In this document: piece by piece, positions 8,139 to 17,194 of the stretch
How positions within the stretch are numbered: position 1 is the first letter of the stretch
Layout of the letters: every line of letters starts with the position of its first letter
Source of the DNA: Bdellovibrionaceae bacterium UBA6776
GTDB taxonomy: Bacteria; Bdellovibrionota; Bdellovibrionia; Bdellovibrionales; UBA1609
DNA: 59,030 nucleotides
Reading direction: 5' to 3'
Assembly: GCA_002453155.1 (NCBI GenBank)
Contig: DKGG01000010.1
Location: 1 to 59,030, forward strand
Notes under the pieces: model-generated
What the model was told of the DNA's origin: nothing
The model's database searches: none
Seen by the model: only the letters and a program-made list of their open reading frames with translations
Position numbers and translations under genes: made by a program

Positions 8139-8204
8139 AATTCCTCCAATGAAAAATTAGAAAAATAAAATGCACCCTTTAATAGATGAACCACTTTGTC
8201 TGAC

Positions 8205-8243
8205 TTAGAAAGAGTCTGGGGGAACGCCGGAAAAAGCCTCCAT
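8205..8243 (-). CDS. Possible 12-residue leader peptide
   Basis: A near-perfect ribosome-binding site (AAAGGAGG) on the minus strand stands before an ATG at 8243 that opens a frame of only 12 codons (MEAFSGVPPDSF) ending in TAA 8205-8207. It lies about 65 bases upstream of the first HPF-like gene. It may be a translated leader, or the start of a decayed gene. The site is strong but there is no other support. Confidence 0.3.
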   Translation of the reverse strand: MEAFSGVPPDSF

Positions 8244-8441
8244 TTGCCACCTCCTTTAAAACGCCTTGCGCGAAATAGACTTAAAAAAGGTTTCTAAAAA
8301 TGAATTTAATTTTCCCGACAATTTTGTCAAGGTCCAGGTCTCTTCCTCGCCATCTCAACTGTCTAAAGGTTTGACTCTCTCCTTGCGCCCAACCTTTCGC
8401 CCGAGAGGAAATGTCTCCTTCGATCTTGGGCAAATATCCAT
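8244..8441. other. Intergenic stretch, nothing clear
   Basis: Between the end of the membrane protein gene and the possible leader peptide I see no convincing gene, terminator or repeat. An open frame on the plus strand starting at TTG 8266 runs on into the antisense of the membrane protein gene and has no ribosome-binding site. Confidence 0.4.
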
Positions 8442-10001
8442 TTACAAAAGGCTCTCTTCACATTTGTTGGCTGATTCAAAAAGCCAAGACCGGCCGATAA
8501 AAACATCGGCCCTTGAAGGCAGGTTTTGCTCAATTACGTCGTCGGTAGAAATTTTATTTTGAATTATGCGATTCTTTATTTTTTGATAGACCACACCTGT
8601 TGCATGGGGAATAAAAGGGCCCACGGCTAGTGCGGTTGCCAAGTATATGAGGCCCTGGGAGTATTGACGGACCACAGAACCCAGGCCCCATAGCAAATGC
8701 TGATCGAGTTCTGTGGGACCAATTCCCACAGCAAAATTTAAACTGTAAAGCGCAGATCCCAGCGCCAACCCGACTGTATTTAATTTCATTAAAGTATGGG
8801 CTCCGTGAGTTAGAGCAATGAAGTCTTCCTGATCCTCCTGCCTTTCGCGAAGCGCCAACTTGTAAGTATTCCTTTTATTTTGACCATAACGCTTCATCCA
8901 TTTTTGAATCTGAGCATAAGAACTTATTCCAAGAGACTTCAACTTCATACGAAGCCCGATTGAAAGGGCTTCCTTTTCATCCTTCTTAAAATGACTGTAG
9001 ATGGCCTTTAATTCTTGGGGATTCAAGGACTTTTTAAACCTCTTCTCCAGCAAATGAACTCGGTGTAAAAGGTCCTTTGCCATTTGAGACTGAATCGAAT
9101 CACTCAAGTTCAATCCTTCAAAGGTCTTTGAGATTTTACTTAGAAGATTTCTGTAAGCCTCCAGAGCGGATTTTTCTGAACTTTCTGATAGAATATATTT
9201 TCTCTTTTGCAATTGATCTCTAACTTCTGGTTGAGTCTTCAACACCGAAATCATTTTTTGAAGTTCGGCTACCCTTAATTTTCTTTTTGCTCGCAACTTC
9301 CTCAATTTCATTCGAAGACTCAACGTTGACTTTAACGCCACCGCCTCCTTAAAGAGACTCGATGCAATAATGCCGACGATACAAACATTCAATAAATCCG
9401 AACCCGAAATAAAACTCTGCGCAAAAGCGGAGTTGTCATGGTGCAAAAACCAGGCACTGTAAGAAATTGAAATCATATCCATGAAGAGCAAAGAGCCATT
9501 CAAAGTTCTAAATCCAAGGTCTGTGGAAACCCCATGATCACGCTCAACTTGGTACCTCAGGTCATCTATTGCTCTTTCTACTCTCAGAAGAGAATCCGGA
9601 TGTTTCTTAAACTCATTTGCGAGAGCGACGATCAACTTAAGCCTGCTATTTTCATCACTCATAAGCTCATCGAAGTATCTCGCCACCACTTGTGGGTCCT
9701 CATTCGAATTTAATGAATCGATCAAACTCTGCGTACTGTAAGAGGAAGACGACAGTAGGAATTGGTCCAAAGTCTTATAAACGCCTAAAGTAAATTCTTT
9801 TTCCACCAGCTTCATGAGCTCGGGCTTGCTCTGAGGCAACTCTAAAATTTCTTGAATAAACTGAGTGGTCGAAACCTGAGCCCAGGCCGCGGGCTGCACA
9901 AAAGCGACAGTGACCAAAATGAGCCCACTGAGGAACCGCAAAAGGTCATTAAAAATCGCTCTAAAGGGCTCAAAAGCCAAACGAATTTCATTTTTAGCCA
10001 T
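8442..10001 (-). CDS. Hypothetical membrane protein
   Basis: About 519 residues if the ATG at 10001 is used; longer starts exist, and no good ribosome-binding site decides between them. A signal-like segment with LRFLSGLILVTVAFVQP ends near AAWA. A long helical, charged part follows (rich in Lys, Leu and Glu, about residues 200-370). Hydrophobic segments lie near residues 195-215 and near the C-terminus (TVGLALGSALYSLNF and LIYLATALAVGPFIP). No family was recognised. It is divergent from the lipoprotein gene at 10193. Confidence 0.6.
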   Translation of the reverse strand: MAKNEIRLAFEPFRAIFNDLLRFLSGLILVTVAFVQPAAWAQVSTTQFIQEILELPQSKPELMKLVEKEFTLGVYKTLDQFLLSSSSYSTQSLIDSLNSNEDPQVVARYFDELMSDENSRLKLIVALANEFKKHPDSLLRVERAIDDLRYQVERDHGVSTDLGFRTLNGSLLFMDMISISYSAWFLHHDNSAFAQSFISGSDLLNVCIVGIIASSLFKEAVALKSTLSLRMKLRKLRAKRKLRVAELQKMISVLKTQPEVRDQLQKRKYILSESSEKSALEAYRNLLSKISKTFEGLNLSDSIQSQMAKDLLHRVHLLEKRFKKSLNPQELKAIYSHFKKDEKEALSIGLRMKLKSLGISSYAQIQKWMKRYGQNKRNTYKLALRERQEDQEDFIALTHGAHTLMKLNTVGLALGSALYSLNFAVGIGPTELDQHLLWGLGSVVRQYSQGLIYLATALAVGPFIPHATGVVYQKIKNRIIQNKISTDDVIEQNLPSRADVFIGRSWLFESANKCEESLL

Positions 10002-10192
10002 AATGACTTTTAAATTGCAAACTCCGGCCCAATTCTCAAAAGAGCAAAAATCCAAACTCAACTTTCGAAAAAATGTCTATATCCCAACCAGCGATGTCCC
10101 AATATGAGATGGATACTTTCAAAACATTCAGTTTTTGAGTCAGAAGTTCGATTTTGAGATAGACTGCTATCAAGTGGGTTATAGGGGGAAGT

Positions 10193-11413
10193 ATGCCTAT
10201 CAACAGGGCCTGGGTTGGCTTTTTTTCTTTGGCTGTTTTTACGGTCACGCTCTTTCAGAATTGCAGCGCAGGAAACTTTGAGGTTGTCCATTCCGCGGGT
10301 GGCATGAATGCGAAAGAAAGCGCCTCTTTAGATATTGGCGGAAATCGAAATGGAAATCAAAAATCCTTAAATATAGATCCCCTTCAAGGGACATTGTTGA
10401 TCAGTACTTTTGGCGCCTACTCTCCAGACACATTTACAACGGGTAAATTTGCCTTTGGTGGGTGGATGTCTGAAAGTGATTCCAATGATTATTTACAAGC
10501 TCTCGAAAATGGCGCAAACCCTTCAAGCATTTTTGGGCCCGATAAAATCTTTATAACAGATGTGGGCGCCACTCCCGATGCCACGTTGAGAAACGTAAAA
10601 CGGGCTCTTGCGGTCAGAGGTTTTCATATTAACGATCCGGTCATCATTAAGCCTCCCTCTGATCTTTCCGTAGATCGCAGCAGTTGGCTCTATATGTATT
10701 TCACCATGCTCGACAACAACTTGGCAGAAAATTGCCGCCAGCGAAATGCCACTCTTCTTGAATGCCCCGAACTCTTCACCGGCCATGATGTGGGCCTCGC
10801 CTCCAGTGTGGATGGCGGAGTAACGTGGGAATACCGTGGAAAGGTGATCGTCGCCAATCAAAGTGGAGATGCCAATGGCGCTTGGATGCCTAGCGCCCGC
10901 GTGGTCGGTGATCAAATTTATCTTTACTACTCAACGGGTCGCCAGACCTTCGACGACGAAAACATCTATTTGCAAATTCTTGCACCTGACGGAGTGACTC
11001 CTGTTGGAGATGCCCAAAACGTAAATATCAATACATTTAAAACCGGAGACCTCTACGCAAACATTGATGTGCATGAAATCAAAGAAGACAACCGCAATGC
11101 CTTCCTAATGACAGCAAACTCAGGCAACCAGAAAAAGCTTCATTTGTTTTTCTCGGAAGATGGCATCGAGTTCAAAGAGCTTCCAGAAAGCCCCATTGTT
11201 GCCTCGGACATTGCCGATCAATATGTCATCACCCCGTCCATCCGATCTTGGGGCATTGAACAATTGAACGGACACGAGACCTTAAAGGACACAGACCAAA
11301 TCTTCCTCTTTTTAGACTACGCAACCCGAGGGGGATCTGGACCTTTTGAAATTCGATCTTTAAGGCTTCAAATCCAAAATCCCTTTTTCCAAGCCTCTGA
11401 TTTGATCAATTGA
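10193..11413 (+). CDS. Lipoprotein with glycosidase-like beta-propeller fold
   Basis: 406 residues. The lipoprotein signal ends TLFQNC, the FQNC form common in Bdellovibrio lipoproteins. The body resembles GH43/GH117-type five-bladed propellers: WLYMYFTMLDNN, GLASSVDGGVTWEYRGKVI, then GAWMPSARVVGDQIYLYYSTG and NAFLMTANSG. Such proteins are arabinanases or related sugar-processing enzymes; I cannot confirm the catalytic acids, so a non-catalytic carbohydrate-binding role is possible. GGGGGAAG precedes the ATG. A terminator-like hairpin follows about 80 bases after the stop. Confidence 0.6.
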   Translation: MPINRAWVGFFSLAVFTVTLFQNCSAGNFEVVHSAGGMNAKESASLDIGGNRNGNQKSLNIDPLQGTLLISTFGAYSPDTFTTGKFAFGGWMSESDSNDYLQALENGANPSSIFGPDKIFITDVGATPDATLRNVKRALAVRGFHINDPVIIKPPSDLSVDRSSWLYMYFTMLDNNLAENCRQRNATLLECPELFTGHDVGLASSVDGGVTWEYRGKVIVANQSGDANGAWMPSARVVGDQIYLYYSTGRQTFDDENIYLQILAPDGVTPVGDAQNVNINTFKTGDLYANIDVHEIKEDNRNAFLMTANSGNQKKLHLFFSEDGIEFKELPESPIVASDIADQYVITPSIRSWGIEQLNGHETLKDTDQIFLFLDYATRGGSGPFEIRSLRLQIQNPFFQASDLIN

Positions 11414-11492
11414 TTCCATCTCCAATGCTGAAAATAATGCAATAGCCGCTAGTTCAAACCAAAGTTTTGACCGGCGCCCTTTGTAAACCTAA

Positions 11493-11528
11493 CCTCCCTA
11501 GACATCTGACTTCTGGGGAGGGGTTTTT
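11493..11528 (+). terminator. Terminator-like hairpin covering the next gene's ribosome-binding site
   Basis: A 10-bp stem (11493-11502 with 11512-11521, one G-T pair, nine-base loop) is followed by GG and five T residues at 11524-11528, immediately before the GTG start at 11529. It probably ends transcription of the lipoprotein gene upstream. Its right arm is also the only Shine-Dalgarno-like sequence (GGGGAGGGG) for the metallopeptidase gene, so folding would hide that site. Confidence 0.7.
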
Positions 11529-12026
11529 GTGTTTCGCAATGCAATTGCAGCTCTATTTTTAGCTTTCTGCTCGATGTCCTTTGCCAAAACGGCTGAGTTC
11601 ACCTTTTCGCCACATTGCACACTGACCAGCGTCCTGAATCATCTGCATCTGAAATATGATCCCAGCTTAGTTAGGCCTGAGATTGTGCTTCAAAGTGAAA
11701 TTCCATTTTCAGAGTTTCAAGACTTGATCGAGAAAAAATGGAACCTTCGACCCAAAGGGTTTTTAAACATCTATATGCCAAAGGAAAATAAAATCTTTTT
11801 GGTCGACGATATTGAATATTACCAAAAGACCGGACGCTTTATGGATGATTCTCTGGCCCACGAGTTTACTCACTATATCCAAGTGGTTTATCAGAAAACC
11901 GATTTGGATGGATCCAGTGACAAATTGGAACAAGAGGCCATCGATGTTCAAAATTGGTACCGTGAATCGTTTTTGAACACTCAGAAAAGTCCGTGTGAAA
12001 AATCTCACAAATACATACTGAAATGA
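11529..12026 (+). CDS. Secreted zincin-like metallopeptidase
   Basis: 165 residues. Starting at GTG 11529 gives a proper signal peptide (AIAALFLAFCSMSFA), which supports this start although it sits right after a terminator-like hairpin. The catalytic motif is HEFTH (HExxH) in DSLAHEFTHYIQVVY, followed about 25 residues later by an acidic LEQEAIDVQNWY segment that could supply the third ligand. This is the general gluzincin/DUF-type plan; the substrate is unknown. Two Cys (in HCTL and SPCEK) may form a disulfide. Confidence 0.7.
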   Translation: MFRNAIAALFLAFCSMSFAKTAEFTFSPHCTLTSVLNHLHLKYDPSLVRPEIVLQSEIPFSEFQDLIEKKWNLRPKGFLNIYMPKENKIFLVDDIEYYQKTGRFMDDSLAHEFTHYIQVVYQKTDLDGSSDKLEQEAIDVQNWYRESFLNTQKSPCEKSHKYILK

Positions 12027-12112
12027 TTTATTTGAGTTTGATTTAATTTGAGAACTTAGGAAAATTTTTCCATAAATTTGCAAATCTTAAGGTTGATTTT
12101 CTTTTCAAATAC

Positions 12113-13624
12113 TTGGACCAACTGAAGGCTGACATCGATCGATTGATTGAGGACAAATCCACTCCCCTTCAACACGACGAGATCTTAGGCGAAATTGAAA
12201 ACCGCTTGAACTCGGACATCGAGTCCTTTTTAAATGCACCCGATGATGCCTGTCCGGCGCATTCAGTTTCTGCAGTCGTAGAACCTACTCCCACACCGAC
12301 TCCGGAGGTCGTCGAGCCTGTCATTGAGACCAATGAATTGACAGCCTCATCGCCGGAACCAGAACCCGTGCTGCCCGCAGACTCTGTGGAAAATCCTGAA
12401 GAATCAAAACCCGAAGAAACTACACAAAAAGTCCAAAAGACTGCGCCCGTGGAAGTTTTGCGCATTCAAAAACCCAAAATTGATTTTCTCCTAGAAGCCT
12501 TCGGAGAGCAGGTCATTCTTCAATCCACCTTGGAACAGTGTAAGTTTGATCTTGAAGGCAATAAAAACCTTTTGATGAAAACCATTTCTCAGCTCACTAA
12601 GCTGACCTATGAACTTCAAACCCATGCACTCTCTTTGACCATGATCCAGTTGGGCCCAACTTTTACAAAATTAGAACGAGCCATCCGCGATGCCGCACGA
12701 ATCTGTGAAAAGAAAATCGAAATAGAGATCCTTGGAGCGGATACAGAAGTTGATAAGTCTCTCATCACTCAGCTTTCAGATCCCTTAACTCACATGGTTC
12801 GCAACGCTGTAGACCACGCTGTGGAGTCTCCTCAGGAACGGATTGCCATAGGCAAACCGGAAGAAGGACACGTTCGCATTCAAGCTCGTCGAACCGGCGG
12901 ACAACTTTGGATTGAGGTGAGCGATGATGGCAAAGGCCTTAACCCTCAAGCTCTTAGGGAAAAGGCCATCAATAAAGGCCTTATCACTCCAGAAGCCGCT
13001 GTGAAGCTTTCTGACCAAGAGTCTTACAATTTAATTTTTCACAATGGATTTTCCACCAAGGAAGCTGTTAGCGAAGTTTCGGGCCGTGGCGTGGGGATGA
13101 ACGTCGTTCGCGAGACGATTGAATCTTTAAAAGGAACCATCGAAATTGACAGTGAAGTTGGAAAAGGAACCACATTCCGTATGAAACTTCCTCTTTCTCT
13201 GGCGATTTTCAACGGTGCCATTGTCCGAGTGAATGAGAATAAATTTGTCATTCCAAACTCCGAAATTTCAGAGGTTGGAAAATTGGACCTTACTCAATGC
13301 ATACCCATCGGAAAAGACAAGCATTCCGTTCAAGTTCGCGATGAAGTCTTTCAACTCGTGGACCTTCGAAAATGCTTGGTTCTTCCAGGAGGCCCTTCAA
13401 AAGAGCCACCGGTTTCAAACAAAACAGTTCTTCCCGCCTTGTTTTCAAGAAAAATGAAAAACGTGGCCTATGTGGTGGATGAAATCTTAGGAATGCAAAA
13501 AATTGTACAAAAACCGCTGGGTGAGGAAGTGAAATCCCACACCCAATTTGCCGCAGGAACTATCCTGAGCGATGGTTCACCCGGCGTAATACTTAACTTG
13601 GATTCCCTCAAAATGGTTTCCTAA
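12113..13624 (+). CDS. cheA: CheA-like histidine kinase lacking the phosphotransfer (P1) domain
   Basis: About 503 residues. After a short helical start comes a Pro/Glu-rich linker (about 55-115), then the dimerisation helices (P3, IDFLLEAFGEQVI), the ATPase domain with the N-box MVRNAVDHAVE, the G1 box DDGKGLN and the G2 box GRGVGMNVVRE, and a C-terminal CheW-like P5 domain. There is no HPt domain with a phospho-accepting His, so it cannot autophosphorylate as CheA does; His residues near the start are not in an HPt context. The frame is open back to 12047 with no ATG or GTG, and the assigned TTG has no near ribosome-binding site, so the start is uncertain. It heads a cheA-cheR-cheB operon with no CheW, CheY or receptor. 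Confidence 0.85.
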   Translation: MDQLKADIDRLIEDKSTPLQHDEILGEIENRLNSDIESFLNAPDDACPAHSVSAVVEPTPTPTPEVVEPVIETNELTASSPEPEPVLPADSVENPEESKPEETTQKVQKTAPVEVLRIQKPKIDFLLEAFGEQVILQSTLEQCKFDLEGNKNLLMKTISQLTKLTYELQTHALSLTMIQLGPTFTKLERAIRDAARICEKKIEIEILGADTEVDKSLITQLSDPLTHMVRNAVDHAVESPQERIAIGKPEEGHVRIQARRTGGQLWIEVSDDGKGLNPQALREKAINKGLITPEAAVKLSDQESYNLIFHNGFSTKEAVSEVSGRGVGMNVVRETIESLKGTIEIDSEVGKGTTFRMKLPLSLAIFNGAIVRVNENKFVIPNSEISEVGKLDLTQCIPIGKDKHSVQVRDEVFQLVDLRKCLVLPGGPSKEPPVSNKTVLPALFSRKMKNVAYVVDEILGMQKIVQKPLGEEVKSHTQFAAGTILSDGSPGVILNLDSLKMVS

Positions 13625-13632
13625 AGGATCTG

Positions 13633-14457
13633 ATGGGCGCTGCAAGAAAAATTAATCCAGAGGACTCAACTCAATTTCGCAAACTCTCAGCACTTGTAAA
13701 GGAAGCTTGCGGACTCAATTTGACCGAAGACAAAGACATTTTGTTGGATACCAGGCTCTCTCGAAGAGTCTCCCAATTGGGTCTTGATAGCTACTCGGAA
13801 TACGCAAAGTTGGTTGAAAGCGACCAAAATGAACTTCAAGCATGCATTGAACTGTTAACCACACATAAAACAGAATGGTTTCGAGAATTTGTTCACTTTC
13901 AATGGCTAAAAGAGCAATTGCCAAAATTGTCTGCCAAAGGAAATCGCATCCAAATTTGGTCTGCAGCCTGCTCTTCTGGACCCGAAGTTTACAGTCTGCT
14001 CTTTTTGCTTTTGAAAGAAGGCTTCAATTTCAATCACAATCAATTTCGAATTCTCGGAACAGACATCAGTACAAGCATTCTTGAAAAAGCAGAGTCCCTT
14101 CCCGATCGTGCCGATTTCCACGATCAAGTGAACCAATTGCTCTTGAAGGTTCCCAACAAAGAGGCTCTTCTTGAAGAAATCCAACTGAGCCTCAATCACT
14201 CTTTAAAGTTTCGAGAGTTTAACCTTAAGGATGGCGAGTTACCGTTACGATTTCAATTCGATGTGATTTTTTTGAGAAACGTATTGATTTACTTTGATCG
14301 ACCCACCATTCAGCGGGTTTGTTTAAACCTTGGAAAATATTTAAAGCCTGGTGGTCATTTGGTCATTGGCCTGACAGAATCTCTTCATGGCGAGGTTCCC
14401 GAGTATAAATTTTTAGGGAACTCCATCTATCAGTATCAGCCAAAGGCTAAAAAATGA
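13633..14457 (+). CDS. cheR: CheR protein-glutamate methyltransferase
   Basis: 274 residues. CheR transfers methyl groups from S-adenosylmethionine to glutamates of chemoreceptors. The N-terminal helical domain (about 1-80) is followed by the SAM-binding fold: THKTEWFRE, WSAACSSGPEVYS (normally WSAGCSTGEEPYS), GTDIST and the late FDVIFLRNVLIYFD. The glycine and glutamate of the first loop are replaced (Ala, Pro), which is unusual but may be tolerated. It starts nine bases after cheA and overlaps cheB by four bases. Confidence 0.92.
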   Translation: MGAARKINPEDSTQFRKLSALVKEACGLNLTEDKDILLDTRLSRRVSQLGLDSYSEYAKLVESDQNELQACIELLTTHKTEWFREFVHFQWLKEQLPKLSAKGNRIQIWSAACSSGPEVYSLLFLLLKEGFNFNHNQFRILGTDISTSILEKAESLPDRADFHDQVNQLLLKVPNKEALLEEIQLSLNHSLKFREFNLKDGELPLRFQFDVIFLRNVLIYFDRPTIQRVCLNLGKYLKPGGHLVIGLTESLHGEVPEYKFLGNSIYQYQPKAKK

Positions 14458-15920
14458 AGCTTCAGTGGAAGAGTCACCATCAGGGAGAAAATATTGATTC
14501 CAATGTCCTGATGGAAATGAACATCCAAACCTTGAGTTTTGTTGTTCGTGATCTTCCCCGTGGAACCTTTCGATTTGGAAATCTGTTAGAGGAAAGCCGT
14601 CCAGACACTTTGCAATCTCAAATTCGCTATTTGCTCAAACAATTTAAAGAAGAAGGTTCGTCAAGAGACGATTTGGAATTTATCGGAATCGGAAAAAATC
14701 GTTTTAAAGATCAAATGGAAGAGCTTCGAAGTGCCCTCGAACCTCTTGGAATCCGATTTAAATCAAAACTTTTCCCAGATGAATCCCCCGCGCAGATGAA
14801 AATGTCCTTTCAAACAGGTGAAGTTTGGGTCAAAAAACTTGAGTCTAATGAGAAGAAGCTCAAAAAAGTCCTTATCATCGAAGACTCCCAGTCCGTTCAA
14901 AAAATTCTTGAGAAGATCTACAGTGAGATTCCCAATGTTGAGATTGTGGGAATCGAAAGTTCCGTTGAGGGTGCCGTTAAGGCATTGCGAGAAAAAAACG
15001 TAGATTTTGTTTCTTTGGATATGTATCTGGAGGGAGGCACCGGTCTTGAGGTGTTGAAGCAATCTGGGTTTAAAAGCCTCTCTAAAAATAAAAATGTTCA
15101 CTGTGTGCTTGTTACGGACTGTTCTGACAGTGAAGGCAGCCTTGTCTTTGATGCCATGGCTGAAGGCGCAACTCACTATTTTAGAAAGCCTGCGGCCACA
15201 AACTTAAAGACTTTCCAACGAGAGTTGAGTGATCTGTTGCAAGAGATTTTTTATACCTCCACCGGCGAGAGAAAGCCTGAGATTCGAACGGAGTCTAAAA
15301 AATCTTCGCGCAAAGAAAAAATTCTTCTCAATGAAAAGGACTTGATCGCAATTGGCTCCTCAACAGGAGGAACCGAAATCGTGGCTCAGCTGGTGGCAGA
15401 GCTTCCCCGCGAAGCACCTCCTATTGTGGTAGTTCAGCATATGCCCCCACAATTTACAGATTTGTATGCGAAGCGATTGGCGCGTCAAACGGGCCGTCCC
15501 ACCATTGAAGTTTCTGAGCGCATGGAGCTTCAGCAAGGTCATGCATACATCGCCGCCGGTGGACGTCACATGGTCGTTCGAAGTCGCGGTCAAAAACTCT
15601 TTGTAGAGCCTCTTGAAGGAGAGCCTGTAAATCGGTTTATGCCTTCTGTGAGCGTGCTCTTTGAATCTGTTTTTCAAAACAATCTTGCTACCAAAACTGT
15701 GGCGATCATGCTCACGGGAATGGGTAGCGATGGTTCGAAAGAAATGCTCGAGCTTAAAAATCGTGGATCCTTAACCATTGGGCAGTCCGAAGAAAGTTGC
15801 TCTGTATATGGAATGCCCCGAGCTGCGCAAGAACTTGGCGCACTTTGCTACTCGATGAGCCCTGAAGAAATGATTCGTTCGATGGTGATGGAACGAAAGT
15901 CCCGAAACGCCGCCAGCTAG
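14454..15920 (+). CDS. cheB: CheB methylesterase with receiver and N-terminal CheD-like domain
   Basis: 488 residues. Residues about 1-130 resemble a CheD receptor deamidase (IGIGKNRF, then SFQTGEVWVKKL), but no catalytic Cys or His is seen there, so the domain looks inactive. A receiver domain follows (about 140-260) with IIEDSQ, phospho-acceptor Asp in SLDMYL, and the switch Lys in FRKPA. The C-terminal methylesterase (about 300-480) has IGSSTGG with the nucleophile Ser, VVQHMPPQF with His, and LTGMGSDG with Asp. It is the last gene of the chemotaxis-like block. With a P1-less CheA, the phosphate donor for the receiver is unclear. Confidence 0.9.
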   Translation: MKLQWKSHHQGENIDSNVLMEMNIQTLSFVVRDLPRGTFRFGNLLEESRPDTLQSQIRYLLKQFKEEGSSRDDLEFIGIGKNRFKDQMEELRSALEPLGIRFKSKLFPDESPAQMKMSFQTGEVWVKKLESNEKKLKKVLIIEDSQSVQKILEKIYSEIPNVEIVGIESSVEGAVKALREKNVDFVSLDMYLEGGTGLEVLKQSGFKSLSKNKNVHCVLVTDCSDSEGSLVFDAMAEGATHYFRKPAATNLKTFQRELSDLLQEIFYTSTGERKPEIRTESKKSSRKEKILLNEKDLIAIGSSTGGTEIVAQLVAELPREAPPIVVVQHMPPQFTDLYAKRLARQTGRPTIEVSERMELQQGHAYIAAGGRHMVVRSRGQKLFVEPLEGEPVNRFMPSVSVLFESVFQNNLATKTVAIMLTGMGSDGSKEMLELKNRGSLTIGQSEESCSVYGMPRAAQELGALCYSMSPEEMIRSMVMERKSRNAAS

Positions 15921-15995
15921 GCTTTTTGCGCGAATCTTCAAAGTCCTATGTCCCATCATAATCTTAGATCCGCCCCTCTTTAACCGAAATCGGGA

Positions 15996-16796
15996 TCATC
16001 CTTTATGACGATTGTGCAAGGCGCACAGAACTTGAAGATTACTTCTTCGTTGATCGCCTCCAAGTCGAACCGGAAAGATGTGATCGATCTGTAGGAACTG
16101 TCGAGATTCACACCCAGGATACTGGCATTTGTAGTTTGCTGTCCTTAACACATCATTTCCTAGGCGCCTGGAAATTTGCCTGGAATTCTTTGATCTTGAT
16201 ACTGCAAACTCTTTGCTCCTATTGGACTCAGATGCCTTTAATTGATCAATTCCATAAGATCTGAGTTCTTTTTCAACCAAGTCCATCAATAAGCTTTCTA
16301 AATTATGCCTGTGCGACTTCAGTGCTTTCAATTGTTCGATCGTTTTATTCTGTTCATGGGACAGTTCCAACCTTAAAAGGACCTTGTCGACATATTCTGT
16401 TTTTTTGATCTTTAGAGTCGGCGTGGGTTCCAAAAACATAGCTTTCACTTCGCGAGAAGATTTATTCTCCATGGACTTTAAAACTTTTCTTTTTTCCGCC
16501 ACCGGCTTCTTTCGAAGATGCTTAAATGCTGTGGTAACCGCAGAAAGAGTCAGGCTTCCCTGATCGATCTTCTGTTTGATCTCAGGAACTTCTTTCGCAA
16601 GACGGACGCAAGCCTGTCTTTGATAGGCGGTGGCTTCCGAGTACCCGAGCCCTCGAACCAGATAATCAAAGAGAGAATTGTATGCCATATCTAAATAGTC
16701 ACGACGGTCTTCCATTTGTTGCAACTTGGTTAAGATTTCAGAAGTGATTCGCTTTTCCTGTTTACACAGCACAAGAAGCTCTCTGTGAATTTTCAT
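15996..16796 (-). CDS. HNH endonuclease-domain protein
   Basis: 266 residues from the ATG at 16796 (AGAGGACCT before it); a longer start at 16844 has no such site. The N-terminal and middle helical region contains SLFDYLVRGLGYSEATAYQR. The C-terminal HNH nuclease has CQYPGCESRQFLQIDHI, then NLQVLCALHNRHKG. This is the stand-alone type repeated in many Bdellovibrio genomes, sometimes thought to be mobile or selfish. No long repeats flank it here. Function is unknown beyond probable DNA cleavage. Confidence 0.8.
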   Translation of the reverse strand: MKIHRELLVLCKQEKRITSEILTKLQQMEDRRDYLDMAYNSLFDYLVRGLGYSEATAYQRQACVRLAKEVPEIKQKIDQGSLTLSAVTTAFKHLRKKPVAEKRKVLKSMENKSSREVKAMFLEPTPTLKIKKTEYVDKVLLRLELSHEQNKTIEQLKALKSHRHNLESLLMDLVEKELRSYGIDQLKASESNRSKEFAVSRSKNSRQISRRLGNDVLRTANYKCQYPGCESRQFLQIDHIFPVRLGGDQRRSNLQVLCALHNRHKG

Positions 16797-17194
16797 AGGT
16801 CCTCTTTTCTTTGAAAGAACCTTACCATGGGTTTTTATTTTCAAATTTTGGCTTCTAGAATTACTTCTGAAAGAGTTTTTTAGTTTGCGCAGGTCGGTTC
16901 TCGCGTATGAAAAAAGAAAAGGTCACAGAAGTTCTTAGAAGGTTAGGAAGTGCTTCTGTGAGTGATTTAAACATTTCGTATTGCTGAAAAAAGAAGGAAA
17001 ACACCAGTCAAATAATATTTCAAAAAAGAGAATCTTCGCCGCAACGTTTAGTAGACACCTGGAGAATTAGAATTCTCTTTAATTTTAAAAATGCGTGAAA
17101 GCCCACCTCAAGGAAGCAAACTTGAAAAAAAAAGCCCGGATCACAAAAAAGATCCGGGCGGTAAAACTCTTATTTAAAAACTTAAACTTTCAGA
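16797..17194. other. Intergenic region of about 400 bases
   Basis: It holds the minus-strand terminator of the collagen-like gene at 17125-17159. It also holds a plus-strand frame of 26 codons (16907-16987) that looks accidental. I see no RNA gene or repeat. Confidence 0.4.
17125..17159 (-). terminator. Intrinsic terminator of the collagen-like lipoprotein gene
   Basis: A perfect 9-bp stem (GCCCGGATC at 17134-17142, GATCCGGGC at 17151-17159) with an eight-base loop is followed on the minus strand by nine T residues (A-run at 17125-17133). It lies about 35 bases past the stop of the gene at 17195. Confidence 0.85.

Noticed and set aside
8266..8562. Plus-strand open frame of 98 codons
   Set aside because: TTG start, no ribosome-binding site, and the second half is antisense to the membrane protein gene.
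10717..10730. Sigma-54-like TGGCAG...TTGC
   Set aside because: Spacing is one base short and it lies inside a coding region.
16907..16987. 26-codon frame upstream of the HNH gene on the plus strand
   Set aside because: Weak ribosome-binding site and no other support; likely chance.
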